Shown: positions 16,941-26,755 of the stretch, in pieces | Numbering within the stretch: position 1 is the first letter of the stretch | How the letters are laid out: each line of letters opens with the position of its first letter | Source: Phycicoccus sp. M110.8 | GTDB taxonomy: Bacteria > Actinomycetota > Actinomycetes > Actinomycetales > Dermatophilaceae | Length of the DNA: 64,000 nt | Assembly (NCBI RefSeq): GCF_032464895.1 | Contig: NZ_JAWDIC010000001.1 | Coordinates: 1,674,001 to 1,738,000, forward strand | Direction: 5' to 3' | Translations under genes and position numbers: made by a program | The notes under the pieces: model-generated | Databases searched by the model: none | Seen by the model: the letters and a program-made list of their open reading frames with translations, nothing else | Told to the model about the DNA's origin: nothing

Positions 16941-18238
16941 GCCCTGTCGGCGGCCGTCTCGCCGGCGCCGGGCACCTGGCCGGCCGGGACGCGGACGTAG
17001 CGGATCGCCTTGCGGTGGTGGGTGAAGGCGACGTGCACGGTCCCGTCGGGCCCCTCGACCACCGAGGGGTAGCTGAGCTCGCGGTTGAGGCCGTCGCGGG
17101 AGTTGTTCGACAGCGCGTAGCCGTCGCCATCGGCGAGCACCCGCCGCCAGGGCCAGGTCAGGCCGTCGTCCCCCGAGACCGCGAGCGTGAGCGGCGCGCG
17201 GGGCGCCCCCCAGAAGGCGACCCGCGGAGCCCCGTCGCCGTGCGTGGGGCCGTCCGCGTGCCGCGGTCCGGTCCCTCCCGACACGCCCTCCGCGACCGGG
17301 ACCACCTCGGGCGCCGCACCCTCGGCGATGCCGTCGTCGTCGATCTCGTCGTAGAGCGAGGCCCGGCGGGCGGTCGCGTCGAGGCGGCTCGACTCGTTGA
17401 GCACCATGGCCGTCCGGCCACCGGCGAGGCGGACCGCCTGGATCGAGGAGTTGTTGTTGGGCAGCTCGACGGGGACAGGCGCGCTCCAGGCGCAGCCGTC
17501 CGGCGAGGTGCTGCGGCGGACGTGGTCGGCCCAGCGGCTGCGGTAGTACGCCGTCCACGCCCCGGAAGCGGCCGGCGGCACGACGCACATGTGCACGGCG
17601 CCGGTGGAGTCGGGGACGGGCTGCTCGAGCCAGTGCGCCCCCGCGTCGTCGGACACCCACACGCTGCTGGTGTCACGGTCGCCGACCCACCGCTCGCCGG
17701 GCACCGGCACGCAGGCGAAGGTCGGCAGCACCCACCTGCCGTCCGGCAGCACCACGGGAGGCTGGCGGACGAAGACACCCTCGCCGTCCTTGGCGAGCAG
17801 GGTCCGCTGGTCGCCCCAGGTCAGGCCGGCGTCGGAGGAGGTGCGCACCCGCACGACCGCCGTGTCCTGGTTGCCGGCGCGCTGCGCGGTCCAGAACAAC
17901 CAGAGGACGCCGTCGGGCGCGACGAACAGCACCGGGTTCTGCTCGGAGAGGTCCGGGTCGCTGCTGAGCCGCACCGGGTCCGACCACGGTGAGGTCTCGT
18001 CGTCCGGCCGCCGCGAGAACCAGACGCTGATGTCGGCCACGCCCTCCTGGGTGCCCCCGAACCAGACGCACCCGAGGTCGCCACCGGGCAGGACGGCGAG
18101 GTTCGCCGCGTGCGCCTGGACCGTGGGCGACGGCAGGTAGGCCTCGGTGAGCCCGTCCTCGCGCCGCCGCAGCACCCCGTCCGCGACCACCTCGGCGGCA
18201 GGGGGGCGCGAGGTGGCCGCGGGGTCGGAAGGGCTCAC
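16937..18238 (-). CDS. Sialidase-fold (BNR/Asp-box) protein, no signal peptide
   Basis: This 433-residue protein is a six-bladed sialidase-type propeller. Three perfect Asp boxes (SxDxGxxW) are visible: SSDAGLTW at about 134-141, SDDAGAHW near 200 and SGDDGLTW near 375; STSPDGCAW is a degenerate fourth. No N-terminal signal is seen, so it should be cytosolic. The usual sialic acid utilisation genes are absent, so a true sialidase role is doubtful. Related BNR proteins occur in sugar-acid operons with aldolases. It is linked by GTGA overlaps to the aldolase before it and the SDR after it. Confidence 0.8.
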   Translation of the reverse strand: MSPSDPAATSRPPAAEVVADGVLRRREDGLTEAYLPSPTVQAHAANLAVLPGGDLGCVWFGGTQEGVADISVWFSRRPDDETSPWSDPVRLSSDPDLSEQNPVLFVAPDGVLWLFWTAQRAGNQDTAVVRVRTSSDAGLTWGDQRTLLAKDGEGVFVRQPPVVLPDGRWVLPTFACVPVPGERWVGDRDTSSVWVSDDAGAHWLEQPVPDSTGAVHMCVVPPAASGAWTAYYRSRWADHVRRSTSPDGCAWSAPVPVELPNNNSSIQAVRLAGGRTAMVLNESSRLDATARRASLYDEIDDDGIAEGAAPEVVPVAEGVSGGTGPRHADGPTHGDGAPRVAFWGAPRAPLTLAVSGDDGLTWPWRRVLADGDGYALSNNSRDGLNRELSYPSVVEGPDGTVHVAFTHHRKAIRYVRVPAGQVPGAGETAADRA

Positions 18239-19038
18239 CGGTCGCCCCGCGCGGCCGAGAGGTGGTCGGCAGCAGCCCGCTCGAGGTGCACGAGGTCGGA
18301 GGAGACGGTCGCGAAGGTGAACCCCTCGGCGAGCCGCTTGGCGGCATCGGCACCGGCCGGGGTGTGGATGCCGGCGGCGACGCCCGCAGCCGCCGCCGCG
18401 GCGCGGATGCGCTCGAGCGCTGCCTCGAACACGTCGGCCACGGCCGGGTCGCCCGGGAACGCACCGCCGACGGCGAGGCACAGGTCGGACGGCCCGACGT
18501 AGACGCCCGTCAGCCCGGGGACGGCGCAGATCTCCTCGACCGCCTCCAGGCCCTCGGGCGTCTCGATCATCGCCAGGCAGGCGATCGCGGCGTTCGCCTC
18601 GGCCGGCACCGGCCCGACCCGCAGCCCGGAGCGCATCGGGCCGTAGGACCGCGTGCCCTGCGGCGGGTACGTCGCCGACGACACCGCACGGGCGGCGTCC
18701 TGCGCCGAGTTGACGAGGGGCACGATGACCCCGGCCGCACCCGCGTCGAGCGCCTGGCCGATGAGGAACGGGTCGTTGGCGCCGACCCGCACCAGGCCGA
18801 CCGACCGGCCGCCCGCGTCGACCGCGGTGAGCGCGCGCAGGATGCCGGAGTACTCGACGAGCCCGTGCTGGCCGTCGACGCAGACGTAGTCGTAGCCGAG
18901 CCGGGCGATCCGCTCCGTGGCGACCGGGGCGTCGAGCACGACCCAGTAGCCGACCGCGGCCTCGCGGCGGCGCAGCCGGTCGGTGAACGCCCTGGCGGTC
19001 GGGGGCACGGGCTCGGTGGTCAGGGGCTGCGTGGTCAC
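18235..19038 (-). CDS. HpcH/HpaI-family 2-keto-3-deoxy acid aldolase
   Basis: This 267-residue class II aldolase resembles 2-keto-3-deoxy-L-rhamnonate and 4-hydroxy-2-oxo-heptanedioate aldolases. DGQHGLVEY carries the catalytic His, VPLVNSAQDAARAV the phosphate or carboxylate-binding region, AMIETPEGLE the metal Glu and VGPSDL the metal Asp. Such enzymes split a 2-keto acid into pyruvate and an aldehyde. Its place between an aldo/keto reductase and a sialidase-fold gene suggests that it cleaves a sugar-acid intermediate of this operon. It starts at a GTG, and 54 bases separate it from the upstream reductase gene. Confidence 0.9.
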   Translation of the reverse strand: MTTQPLTTEPVPPTARAFTDRLRRREAAVGYWVVLDAPVATERIARLGYDYVCVDGQHGLVEYSGILRALTAVDAGGRSVGLVRVGANDPFLIGQALDAGAAGVIVPLVNSAQDAARAVSSATYPPQGTRSYGPMRSGLRVGPVPAEANAAIACLAMIETPEGLEAVEEICAVPGLTGVYVGPSDLCLAVGGAFPGDPAVADVFEAALERIRAAAAAAGVAAGIHTPAGADAAKRLAEGFTFATVSSDLVHLERAAADHLSAARGDR

Positions 19039-19092
19039 GTCGGGTCTCCGGTGTCGGTCGGTGTCGGTTTCGGTGCCGTGTCTGGTGCCGTG

Positions 19093-20075
<983 letters not shown>

Positions 20076-20079
<4 letters not shown>

Positions 20080-20963
20080 GAGGCCACCGCCTGGGCCGCC
20101 GCCTGGTTCTCGGCCGCCCGGGCCGCGGCGATCGCGCGGACCACGTCACGGGGTTTGCGCCCGGACATGAGGGCGGGGTCGAGGGCGCTGCGCCGCAGCT
20201 GGCGGGTGTACTCCTCGCGGGGCCGCGTCAGCAGCTCCTCGGTGTCACCCTGCTCGACGACCTGGCCGCGGCGCAGGACGAGCACCTGCTCGCTGATCGC
20301 CCGGACGACGCCGAGGTTGTGCGAGATGACGAGGTAGGTCAGCCCGGTCTCCCGGCGCAGCTCGGCCAGGATCTGGAGCACCTGCGCCTGCACGCTGACG
20401 TCGAGGGCGCTGGTCGCCTCGTCGAGGACGAGCACCTCCGGGTCGGACGCGAGCGCGCGGGCGATGCCGATGCGCTGGCGCTGTCCCCCGGAGAACTCGT
20501 GCGGCTTGCGGTCGAGGGCGGAGGCCGGCAGGCCCACCTGGTCGATGAGCTCGGCGGCACGCTTGCGCCGCACCGAGGCGGACCGCTCACCGCGGGCCCG
20601 CATCGGCTCGGCGACGATGTCGCGGGCCGACAGGTGCGGGTCCAGCGAGCCGTAGGGGTCCTGGAACACCATCTGTATGCGGTGCCGCAGCGGCCGCAGC
20701 TGCCGCTCGCCGAGGGTGGCGAGGTCGGTGCCGTCGAGGACGACCGAGCCCGACGTCGGCTTGAGCAGCCGGACGAGGGCCTTGGCGATGGTGGACTTGC
20801 CCGACCCGGACTCGCCGACGACGGCCAGGGAGCCGCCCGCCGGGACCGAGAACGACACGTCGTCGACCGCGCGGTAGGCGTGCTCGCCGGAGCCGTACTC
20901 GACGACGAGGTTGCGGACGTCCAGCAGCGGGGCGCCCGGTGTGCGCTGGCTCGTGGTGCTCAC
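20076..20963 (-). CDS. Oligopeptide-type ABC transporter ATP-binding protein (DppF-like)
   Basis: This 295-residue ATPase has Walker A GESGSGKST near 54-62, the Q-loop FQDPYGSLDP, the signature FSGGQRQRIGIARAL and Walker B VLVLDEATSALD, followed by the H-loop ISHNLGVVR. The YGSLDP form after the Q-loop is typical of the DppF/OppF subfamily. It works as a heterodimer with the preceding DppD-like ATPase to energise uptake. GTGA overlaps link it to both neighbours. Confidence 0.93.
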
Positions 20964-21853
20964 GCGACGTCTCCCTTCGTGGTGAGCAGGCGCGGGCGGT
21001 GGGCCGGCTCGGCGGCGCCCGCGACGGGGAGGCTGACCGGTTCCGGCGCCGCGTCGGGGTCCTCCCAGGGACCGAGCGCCGGTATGGCGGCGAGCAGCTG
21101 GCGCGTGTACGCGTGCTGCGGCGCGTCCACCACCTGCTCCACGGGGCCGCTCTCGACGAACGAGCCGGCCTTCATCACGTGGATGCGGTCGCTCATGAGG
21201 CGGGCGACGCCGAGGTCGTGCGTGATGAGCAGCATCGCCGCCCCCGTCTCCTCCTGGATCTCGAGCAGCAGGTCGAGGATGCCGGCCTGCACCGTCACGT
21301 CGAGGGCCGAGGTCGGCTCGTCGGCGACGATGAGGTCGGCCTCGGCCGACAGCGCCATCGCGATGAGCACCCGCTGCAGCATCCCGCCCGACAGCTGGTG
21401 CGGGTAGGACCTCAACCGGCGCTCGGGGACGCTCAGGTGCACCTGGCGCAGCAGCTCCAGGGCGCGGGCCGATGCCTCACGCTTGCCGAGCTCGGGGTGG
21501 CTGAGGCGGATCGCCTCGACCATCTGCCGCTCGATCGTGGCGATGGGGTTGAGCGCCGTCATCGGGTCCTGCGGGATGAGGGCGACCGTGCGACCGCGGA
21601 GCGCGGTGACGTGCTTGCGCGTGCCGACGACGTCCTTGCCGTCGATGGTGGCCGTGCCGCCGAGGACGGCGAGGTCGTCGGGCAGCAGCCGCAGCAGGGC
21701 CATCGCTGTCGTGGACTTGCCCGAGCCGGACTCGCCGATGATCGTCACGGTCTCGCCGCGGTCGATGTGGAAGCTCACGCCGTCGACCGCCCGCACGACG
21801 CCGTGCGGCGCCATCAGGTCGACCGTCAGGTCCTGCACGTCGACGATGCTCAT
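20960..21853 (-). CDS. Oligopeptide-type ABC transporter ATP-binding protein (DppD-like)
   Basis: This 297-residue ATPase carries Walker A GESGSGKSTT near 41-50, Q-loop IPQDPMTALNP, signature LSGGMLQRVLIAMAL and Walker B LIVADEPTSALD. MTALNP is typical of the DppD/OppD half. Many DppD and DppF proteins carry a C-terminal iron-sulfur or zinc cysteine cluster; none is visible here. Its ATG overlaps the permease stop as ATGA. Confidence 0.93.
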   Translation of the reverse strand: MSIVDVQDLTVDLMAPHGVVRAVDGVSFHIDRGETVTIIGESGSGKSTTAMALLRLLPDDLAVLGGTATIDGKDVVGTRKHVTALRGRTVALIPQDPMTALNPIATIERQMVEAIRLSHPELGKREASARALELLRQVHLSVPERRLRSYPHQLSGGMLQRVLIAMALSAEADLIVADEPTSALDVTVQAGILDLLLEIQEETGAAMLLITHDLGVARLMSDRIHVMKAGSFVESGPVEQVVDAPQHAYTRQLLAAIPALGPWEDPDAAPEPVSLPVAGAAEPAHRPRLLTTKGDVA

Positions 21854-22755
21854 GACTCGCTCCCCGCCTTGGCGCGGCGGACCCGGTCGCGCAGGCCGTC
21901 GCCGAGCAGGTTGACCCCGAGGACCAGCAGCGCGATCGCGATGCCCGGGACGGTGACGAGCCACCACTCGCCGGTCACGAACAGCTCCCGGCCGTCGGAG
22001 ATGATGCCGCCCCAGGTCGGGTAGGGCCGCTGTACGCCGGCGCCGAGGAAGGACAGCGCGCTCTCGAGCAACACCGCCTGCGCCAGCAGCAGGAACACCA
22101 CGACCAGGGTCTGGGACAGGATGTTGGGGATGATGTGCCGCACGATGATCGTCATGCGGCGCAGGCCGAGGACCTGGGCCGCGGCGACGTACGGCTTCTC
22201 CCGCTCCACGAGCACCAGCGCCCGGGTGAGGCGGGCCGGCTCGGGCCACTGCGCGAGCGCGATGACGAGGGTGATCACCGGGACCGAGGGCCCGAACAGC
22301 GCGACCACCAGCAGCAGCATGAGCAGCAGCGGCAGCGACATCTGGGCCTCGAGCAGACGCGAGACGACCGAGTCGACCCAGCCGCCGAGGTAGCCCGCCG
22401 CGGCGCCGGCGACCACGCCGACCACGCCGGACAGGAGGATGGCGAGGAAGCCGATCAGCAGCGAGGTCTGGCCGCCGAAGAGGATGCGCGAGAGCAGGTC
22501 GCGCCCGTTCGGGTCGGTGCCGAGGACGTGCCCCGGGCTGAACGGCGGCAGGTGCGAGGCCGAGAGGTTGCCGCGGATGGGGTCGGGCAGCGGCAGCACG
22601 TCGGCCAGCAGGACCGGCACCACCACCACCGCGGCGCAGAGCGCGCCCAGCCAGATCTTGACGGTGCTGTACCGCGCCTTGCGGGCGGCCGCGGAGCGGC
22701 GCAGCAGTCGCGCCGGGACGGCGACGCGGGGGCGGGGCAGGGCGGTGTCGCTCAT
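21850..22755 (-). CDS. ABC transporter permease (DppC-like)
   Basis: This 301-residue permease has a cytoplasmic N-terminus, a first helix at about 35-55 and five further helices with the EAA-type loop near EKPYVAAAQVLGLRRMTI. HVLGTDPNGRDLLSRILFGG is the conserved DppC segment before helix two. It forms the channel with the DppB-like subunit. The ATG overlaps the preceding stop as ATGA. Confidence 0.93.
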   Translation of the reverse strand: MSDTALPRPRVAVPARLLRRSAAARKARYSTVKIWLGALCAAVVVVPVLLADVLPLPDPIRGNLSASHLPPFSPGHVLGTDPNGRDLLSRILFGGQTSLLIGFLAILLSGVVGVVAGAAAGYLGGWVDSVVSRLLEAQMSLPLLLMLLLVVALFGPSVPVITLVIALAQWPEPARLTRALVLVEREKPYVAAAQVLGLRRMTIIVRHIIPNILSQTLVVVFLLLAQAVLLESALSFLGAGVQRPYPTWGGIISDGRELFVTGEWWLVTVPGIAIALLVLGVNLLGDGLRDRVRRAKAGSES

Positions 22756-23687
22756 GCGCGGGCCTCCTGTCCGAGTCGGACCCGGGGGTCCATGAGGGGG
22801 TAGAGCAGGTCGACCAGGAGCTGGACGACCAGGGCGAGGACGACGGTCACCAGCACCGTGGCCTGGATCAGCGGGAAGTCGCGGCGCTGGAGCGCGTCGA
22901 CGACCAGCTCACCGACACCGGGCCACTTGAAGACGACCTCGACGATGACGACGCCGTTGAGCATCGCGGCGAACCGGGTGCCCAGGGCGGTGACGACCGG
23001 GATCGCGGAGTTCGCGAACGCGTACCGCCACGTGAGGCGGCGCTCGGAGACCCCGCGCGAGCGGGCGATGGTGACGTACGGAGCGGTGAGGTTCGTGACC
23101 ATCTCGCGCCGCACGAGCCGGGAGATCAGCGCCACCTGCAGGATCACGATCGTCAGGCAGGGCAGCACGATCGAGCTCATCGACGTGAAGCCCGAGGGCG
23201 AGAAGACCTGCAGGTTCACCGCGAAGACGATGAGCAGCACGAACCCGATCCAGAAGTCCGGCATCGACTGCCCGGCGATGGTCGCCATGTTCGCCCCGAG
23301 CTCGGGGGCGGTGTCGCGACGGCGCGCCATCCACACCCCCAGCGGGACCGCGACCAGCGCCGTGACGACGATCGCGACCACCGCCAGGGTGATGGTGTAC
23401 GGAAGCCGCTGCATCACCACGTCCAGCGCCTGCTGGCGGAACTGGAACGACTGCCCGAGGTCGCCGCGCAGCACCTGGCCGAGGTAGGTGAAGTACTGCT
23501 GCAGCACGGGCTGGTCGAGCCCGAACTGGTGGCGGATCGCCTCGAGCTGCTCCGACGACGGGTTCGGCGGCGCGTAGTTGACGGCCGGGTCGCCCGGCGC
23601 CATCCGGAGCAGGACGAACACGGCGGTGACGGTCAGCCAGGCGGTGAGCACCGTCTGGGCGACGCGTTTGAGCACGTACCGGCGCAT
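22752..23687 (-). CDS. ABC transporter permease (DppB-like)
   Basis: This 311-residue permease begins MRRYVLKRVAQTVLTAWLTV, the standard DppB N-terminus. It has about six helices, a periplasmic MAPGDPAVNYAPPNP stretch and the EAA loop YVTIARSRGVSERRLTWRYA. It pairs with the DppC-like subunit. Only four bases separate it from the lipoprotein gene upstream, so expression is coupled. Confidence 0.93.
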   Translation of the reverse strand: MRRYVLKRVAQTVLTAWLTVTAVFVLLRMAPGDPAVNYAPPNPSSEQLEAIRHQFGLDQPVLQQYFTYLGQVLRGDLGQSFQFRQQALDVVMQRLPYTITLAVVAIVVTALVAVPLGVWMARRRDTAPELGANMATIAGQSMPDFWIGFVLLIVFAVNLQVFSPSGFTSMSSIVLPCLTIVILQVALISRLVRREMVTNLTAPYVTIARSRGVSERRLTWRYAFANSAIPVVTALGTRFAAMLNGVVIVEVVFKWPGVGELVVDALQRRDFPLIQATVLVTVVLALVVQLLVDLLYPLMDPRVRLGQEARA

Positions 23688-23691
23688 GGGG

Positions 23692-25317
23692 TCAGCCTGA
23701 CACCTTGACCTTGGACAGGTCGTAGGAGTTCGCGGGCGACAGGTCGAGCGCGGTGACCCGCTTGCGCTTGGCCAGGACGACGTCCGGGGTCCACGCCCAC
23801 ATGGCCGGCCACAGCGCCCAGATCTTCTTCTGCGCCTCGGCGAGCAGCGCGTTGCGCTTGCCCTCGTCGGCCTCGCCGGACGCCTGGTCGAGCAGCGCCA
23901 CGACGTCCGGGGCGACGAAGCCCTGGTAGGTGTCGCGGGTCTTCTCCTTCTCCGGCGTCCCGCCGTACTGGCCCTGCAGGTTGGTCAGGGCCAGGCCGGT
24001 CTGGTTGCCGTAGCCGTTGGCCAGCACGTCCCAGTCCCCGGCCTCGCCGCGACGCCACGCGTTGATGTCGCCGCCCTTGGGGATCATCTTGAGGACCGAC
24101 TTCACGCCCACGTCCGACAGCATCCCCGAGATCGCCTCGAGCACGCGGGCCGCGCCGGCGAACTCCGAGTCCTCCCAGATGAAGGTGAGCGTGAGGTTCG
24201 AGACCCCGGCCGCCGCCAGCATCGACTTCGCCTTGGCCGGGTCGAAGGTGTAGTCACCGGTCTTGACGTAGCCCGCGAGGGTCGTGGGGACGACACCCTC
24301 GGCGGAGCGGACCAGGCCGTTCATGAGGCTCTTGATGAGGGCGTCGTGGTCGACCGCGTGCGAGAGCGCCTCGCGCACCTCGGGCCGCGAGAGCGGGTGC
24401 GACGACGGCTTGCGGAAGTTGTAGAACAGGTGGATCAGCCGGGTGCCCGGCTCCTGCACGATGTCGATGTCCTTCTTGGACTTCAGGGCCGCCGTCGACT
24501 CCGGGGTGATCGTGTCGATGACGTCGGCCTGGCCGGAGGTGATCGCGATGACGCGGGCACCCTCCTCCTCCTGGTAGGAGACCTTGACCTCCTTGAGGAG
24601 TGCCTTCTCGCCCCAGTAGTTCTCGTTGCGCACGAGGCGGTAGGTCCCGGTTCCCGAGTCGGCCTCGGCGACGGTGAAGGGGCCGGAGCCGATGCCGTCG
24701 CGCAGCTCCTCGGGCTTGTTGGCCTTGGCCGGCGTGATGAGGATGTTGGACATCAGCGAGTTCAGCGTGGCGAGCGGCTTCTTCGTCGTCAGGGTGAAGG
24801 TCGTGTCGTCGACCTTGGCGAACGTCGGCTGCTCGGGGAACTGGGAGGCGACATAGCCGGCCTTGACCTGGAAGTAGAGCTTGAGCGCGGTGTCGACGTC
24901 CTCGACCGTGACCGGCGACTTGTCGGAGTAGTGGATGCCGTCGCGCAGCTTCACCGTCCAGACCGTGGGCGACGTCTGCTCGAACGACTGCGCCAGGACG
25001 AGCTCGGGCTTGAGGTCGTTGCCGATGCGGGTCAGGGCCTGGCGGACCGCGCGCTGCACGGTGACCGCGGCGTCGTACTGGTTGAGCTTGTTGTCCAGGC
25101 TCACGAGGTTGCGGTTGAGGACGATGCTGATGCTGCCGCCGTCGGCCGCGGCGGACCCACCGGACCCGGCCGCCGACTGCGGACCGGCGCACGCGCTCAC
25201 GGCTGCGCCGACCGCGGTGCTGAGGCCGATGAGGCCGGCGAACTGCAGCACGGCTCGGCGGGACACACCCTCGCTCCCGGAAACTGTGGCCTCGAGGGAC
25301 CGGACGATGTCGGACAT
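23692..25317 (-). CDS. Solute-binding lipoprotein of a peptide/opine/nickel-family ABC transporter
   Basis: This 541-residue family-5 solute-binding protein has twin arginines (SRRAVLQFAG at 19-28) and a lipobox ending at Cys43 (AVSAC), so it is probably exported by Tat and lipidated. The mature part follows the SBP_bac_5 pattern, with VWTVKLRDGIHYSDKSPVT and EVREALSHAVDHDALI. Members bind peptides but also oligosaccharides or opines. It heads the nine-gene leftward operon. GGAGGAAG lies just before the ATG at 25317, and a palindromic operator lies 72 bases upstream. The enzyme content of the operon favours a sugar-acid or glycoside substrate, which is inference. Confidence 0.92.
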   Translation of the reverse strand: MSDIVRSLEATVSGSEGVSRRAVLQFAGLIGLSTAVGAAVSACAGPQSAAGSGGSAAADGGSISIVLNRNLVSLDNKLNQYDAAVTVQRAVRQALTRIGNDLKPELVLAQSFEQTSPTVWTVKLRDGIHYSDKSPVTVEDVDTALKLYFQVKAGYVASQFPEQPTFAKVDDTTFTLTTKKPLATLNSLMSNILITPAKANKPEELRDGIGSGPFTVAEADSGTGTYRLVRNENYWGEKALLKEVKVSYQEEEGARVIAITSGQADVIDTITPESTAALKSKKDIDIVQEPGTRLIHLFYNFRKPSSHPLSRPEVREALSHAVDHDALIKSLMNGLVRSAEGVVPTTLAGYVKTGDYTFDPAKAKSMLAAAGVSNLTLTFIWEDSEFAGAARVLEAISGMLSDVGVKSVLKMIPKGGDINAWRRGEAGDWDVLANGYGNQTGLALTNLQGQYGGTPEKEKTRDTYQGFVAPDVVALLDQASGEADEGKRNALLAEAQKKIWALWPAMWAWTPDVVLAKRKRVTALDLSPANSYDLSKVKVSG

Positions 25318-25388
25318 GAACTTCCTCCTTGAAGTCTCCGGGGTGCGCCCAGGGGGGCGTCTCTGCTCCGACGGCCACGATGGCACAG

Positions 25389-25405
25389 TTGCGCGTTGTG
25401 CGCAA
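25389..25405. promoter_or_regulatory. Operator 1 between the divergent catabolic operons
   Basis: A perfect inverted repeat has arms TTGCGC and GCGCAA around five bases; read on the reverse strand it is TTGCGCACAACGCGCAA. It lies in the 226-base gap between the lipoprotein gene and the kinase gene. TTGCGC at 25389 with TAGCGT at 25412-25417 forms a possible kinase promoter with a 17-base spacer, so the operator would cover its -35. Control by the DeoR-family protein encoded downstream is inferred. Confidence 0.65.
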
Positions 25406-25543
25406 TAGCTGTAGCGTGAATTGCGTTATGTGAACGCTGGTGCAGAGCCGCACCGCTTCTCCAGCCACTGGCGTGAGCACGCACCACCACTGCGAAAACC
25501 GCTGTGGTACTTGAATTTCGAAGGGTTCGGGGAGGTCGCGTCG

Positions 25544-26755
25544 ATGACGGAGCAGCTCATCCTGGCGGACGACCTTTCCGGCGCGTCCGAGGCAGCGGCG
25601 CAGTTCTTGTTGCGCACAACGCGCATTCTGGTGGATTGTTCGCCGCAGCCGGCGACCGGGCGGTCCGCCACCCGCGTCCGCTGCGTCGACCTGCACACCC
25701 GGCACGCGCCGGGACCCGTGGTCACCGACCGGGTGCGCACGGCGCTCGCGGCGGCCGGCTGCCCCCAGCACGTCCTGGTCAAGGTCGACTCGCTGCTGCG
25801 TGGCACCCCCGAGCACCTCGTGCGCGCGGTCCGTGAGGCGCTCACCCCGCCCGGGTACCCGGCTCCCCCCGTGGTCATCTGTCCCGCGACCCCGACCGCA
25901 GGGCGCACCGTCGTCGGAGGTGTCGTGCACGTCGCCGGCCGCCCCCTGCACGAGACGGACCTCTGGCACGCCGAGCACCGGACTCCTCCGGGCAGGGCCG
26001 CCGAGGCGCTGCCCGGCCTGGACGTCCTGGCCGTGCCGCTGGACGTCGTGCGCGGTCCGCGCAGCCGGCTGGTCGCCGCCATGCTCGACGCGACCCGCAC
26101 CGGCCGGACCTGCTTCTGCGACGCCGAGACGGATGCCGACCTCGACACGCTCGTGGCCGCGGCCGCGGAGCTCCCCGGCGCCGTGCTCGTCGGTGCGGGC
26201 GGCCTGGCCGCCGCCGCCGCCCGTGCCCTCCGCCCGGACGTGGAGGAGGGGGACGTATGCCGTGACGGTGCCGCACCCGCGTCCCGCGTCCTCGTCGTGG
26301 CCGGCTCCGCAGCACCGGGCCTCGCCCGCGAGGTCGCGGAGCTCGCGGCCGCCGGCGCCGACGTGGTGGAACCCACCGTCGCCGACCTGCTCGCCGGCAC
26401 CGCCGTGCTGCCCGACCTCGGCGCCTCGGCGCCGGTCACCGTGGTCCGCCCGGCGGCCGCGCCCGTCGACCCGTCCGTCTCGACCCACCTGGTCGCCGCG
26501 CTGGCCGACGCCGTCGTGCCCGCAGTGCCGGCCACCGCCGCACTGGTCCTCACCGGCGGCGAGACGGCCCGCGCCGTCCTCGACCGGCTGGGCGTGCGCA
26601 GCCTGCGACCCGTCCGCGCGGACGCCGGCGCCGTCACCGCCCTGGCCGACGACGGCCGCACCGTCGTCACCCGCCCCGGAAGCTTCGGCCACGGCGCCGC
26701 CCTGGCCGACATCGTCACGACCCTCACCCACCGACCCCACCAGGAGCCGTCATGA
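25544..26755 (+). CDS. Four-carbon acid sugar kinase (DUF1537 family)
   Basis: This 403-residue protein belongs to the four-carbon acid sugar kinase family, whose members phosphorylate D-threonate, D-erythronate, L-threonate or 3-oxo-tetronate. The N-terminal LADDLSGASEAA at 7-18 is the substrate-binding DD motif, VKVDSLLRGTPEHLV follows, and the nucleotide-binding domain ends LVLTGGETARAVLDRLGV. GGGGAGG lies about eight bases before the ATG at 25544. Its stop overlaps the pdxA2-type gene as ATGA. Kinase followed by PdxA2 is the known D-threonate/D-erythronate route giving dihydroxyacetone phosphate and CO2. A second copy of the operator lies inside its 5' end. Confidence 0.88.
   Translation: MTEQLILADDLSGASEAAAQFLLRTTRILVDCSPQPATGRSATRVRCVDLHTRHAPGPVVTDRVRTALAAAGCPQHVLVKVDSLLRGTPEHLVRAVREALTPPGYPAPPVVICPATPTAGRTVVGGVVHVAGRPLHETDLWHAEHRTPPGRAAEALPGLDVLAVPLDVVRGPRSRLVAAMLDATRTGRTCFCDAETDADLDTLVAAAAELPGAVLVGAGGLAAAAARALRPDVEEGDVCRDGAAPASRVLVVAGSAAPGLAREVAELAAAGADVVEPTVADLLAGTAVLPDLGASAPVTVVRPAAAPVDPSVSTHLVAALADAVVPAVPATAALVLTGGETARAVLDRLGVRSLRPVRADAGAVTALADDGRTVVTRPGSFGHGAALADIVTTLTHRPHQEPS
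25610..25626. promoter_or_regulatory. Operator 2 inside the kinase gene
   Basis: TTGCGCACAACGCGCAT matches the reverse-strand form of operator 1 at 16 of 17 positions. It lies 66 bases inside the kinase coding region. The centres (25397 and 25618) are 221 bases apart, close to 21 turns of B-DNA at 10.5 bases per turn, which would suit repression by looping. Function is inferred. Confidence 0.55.
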
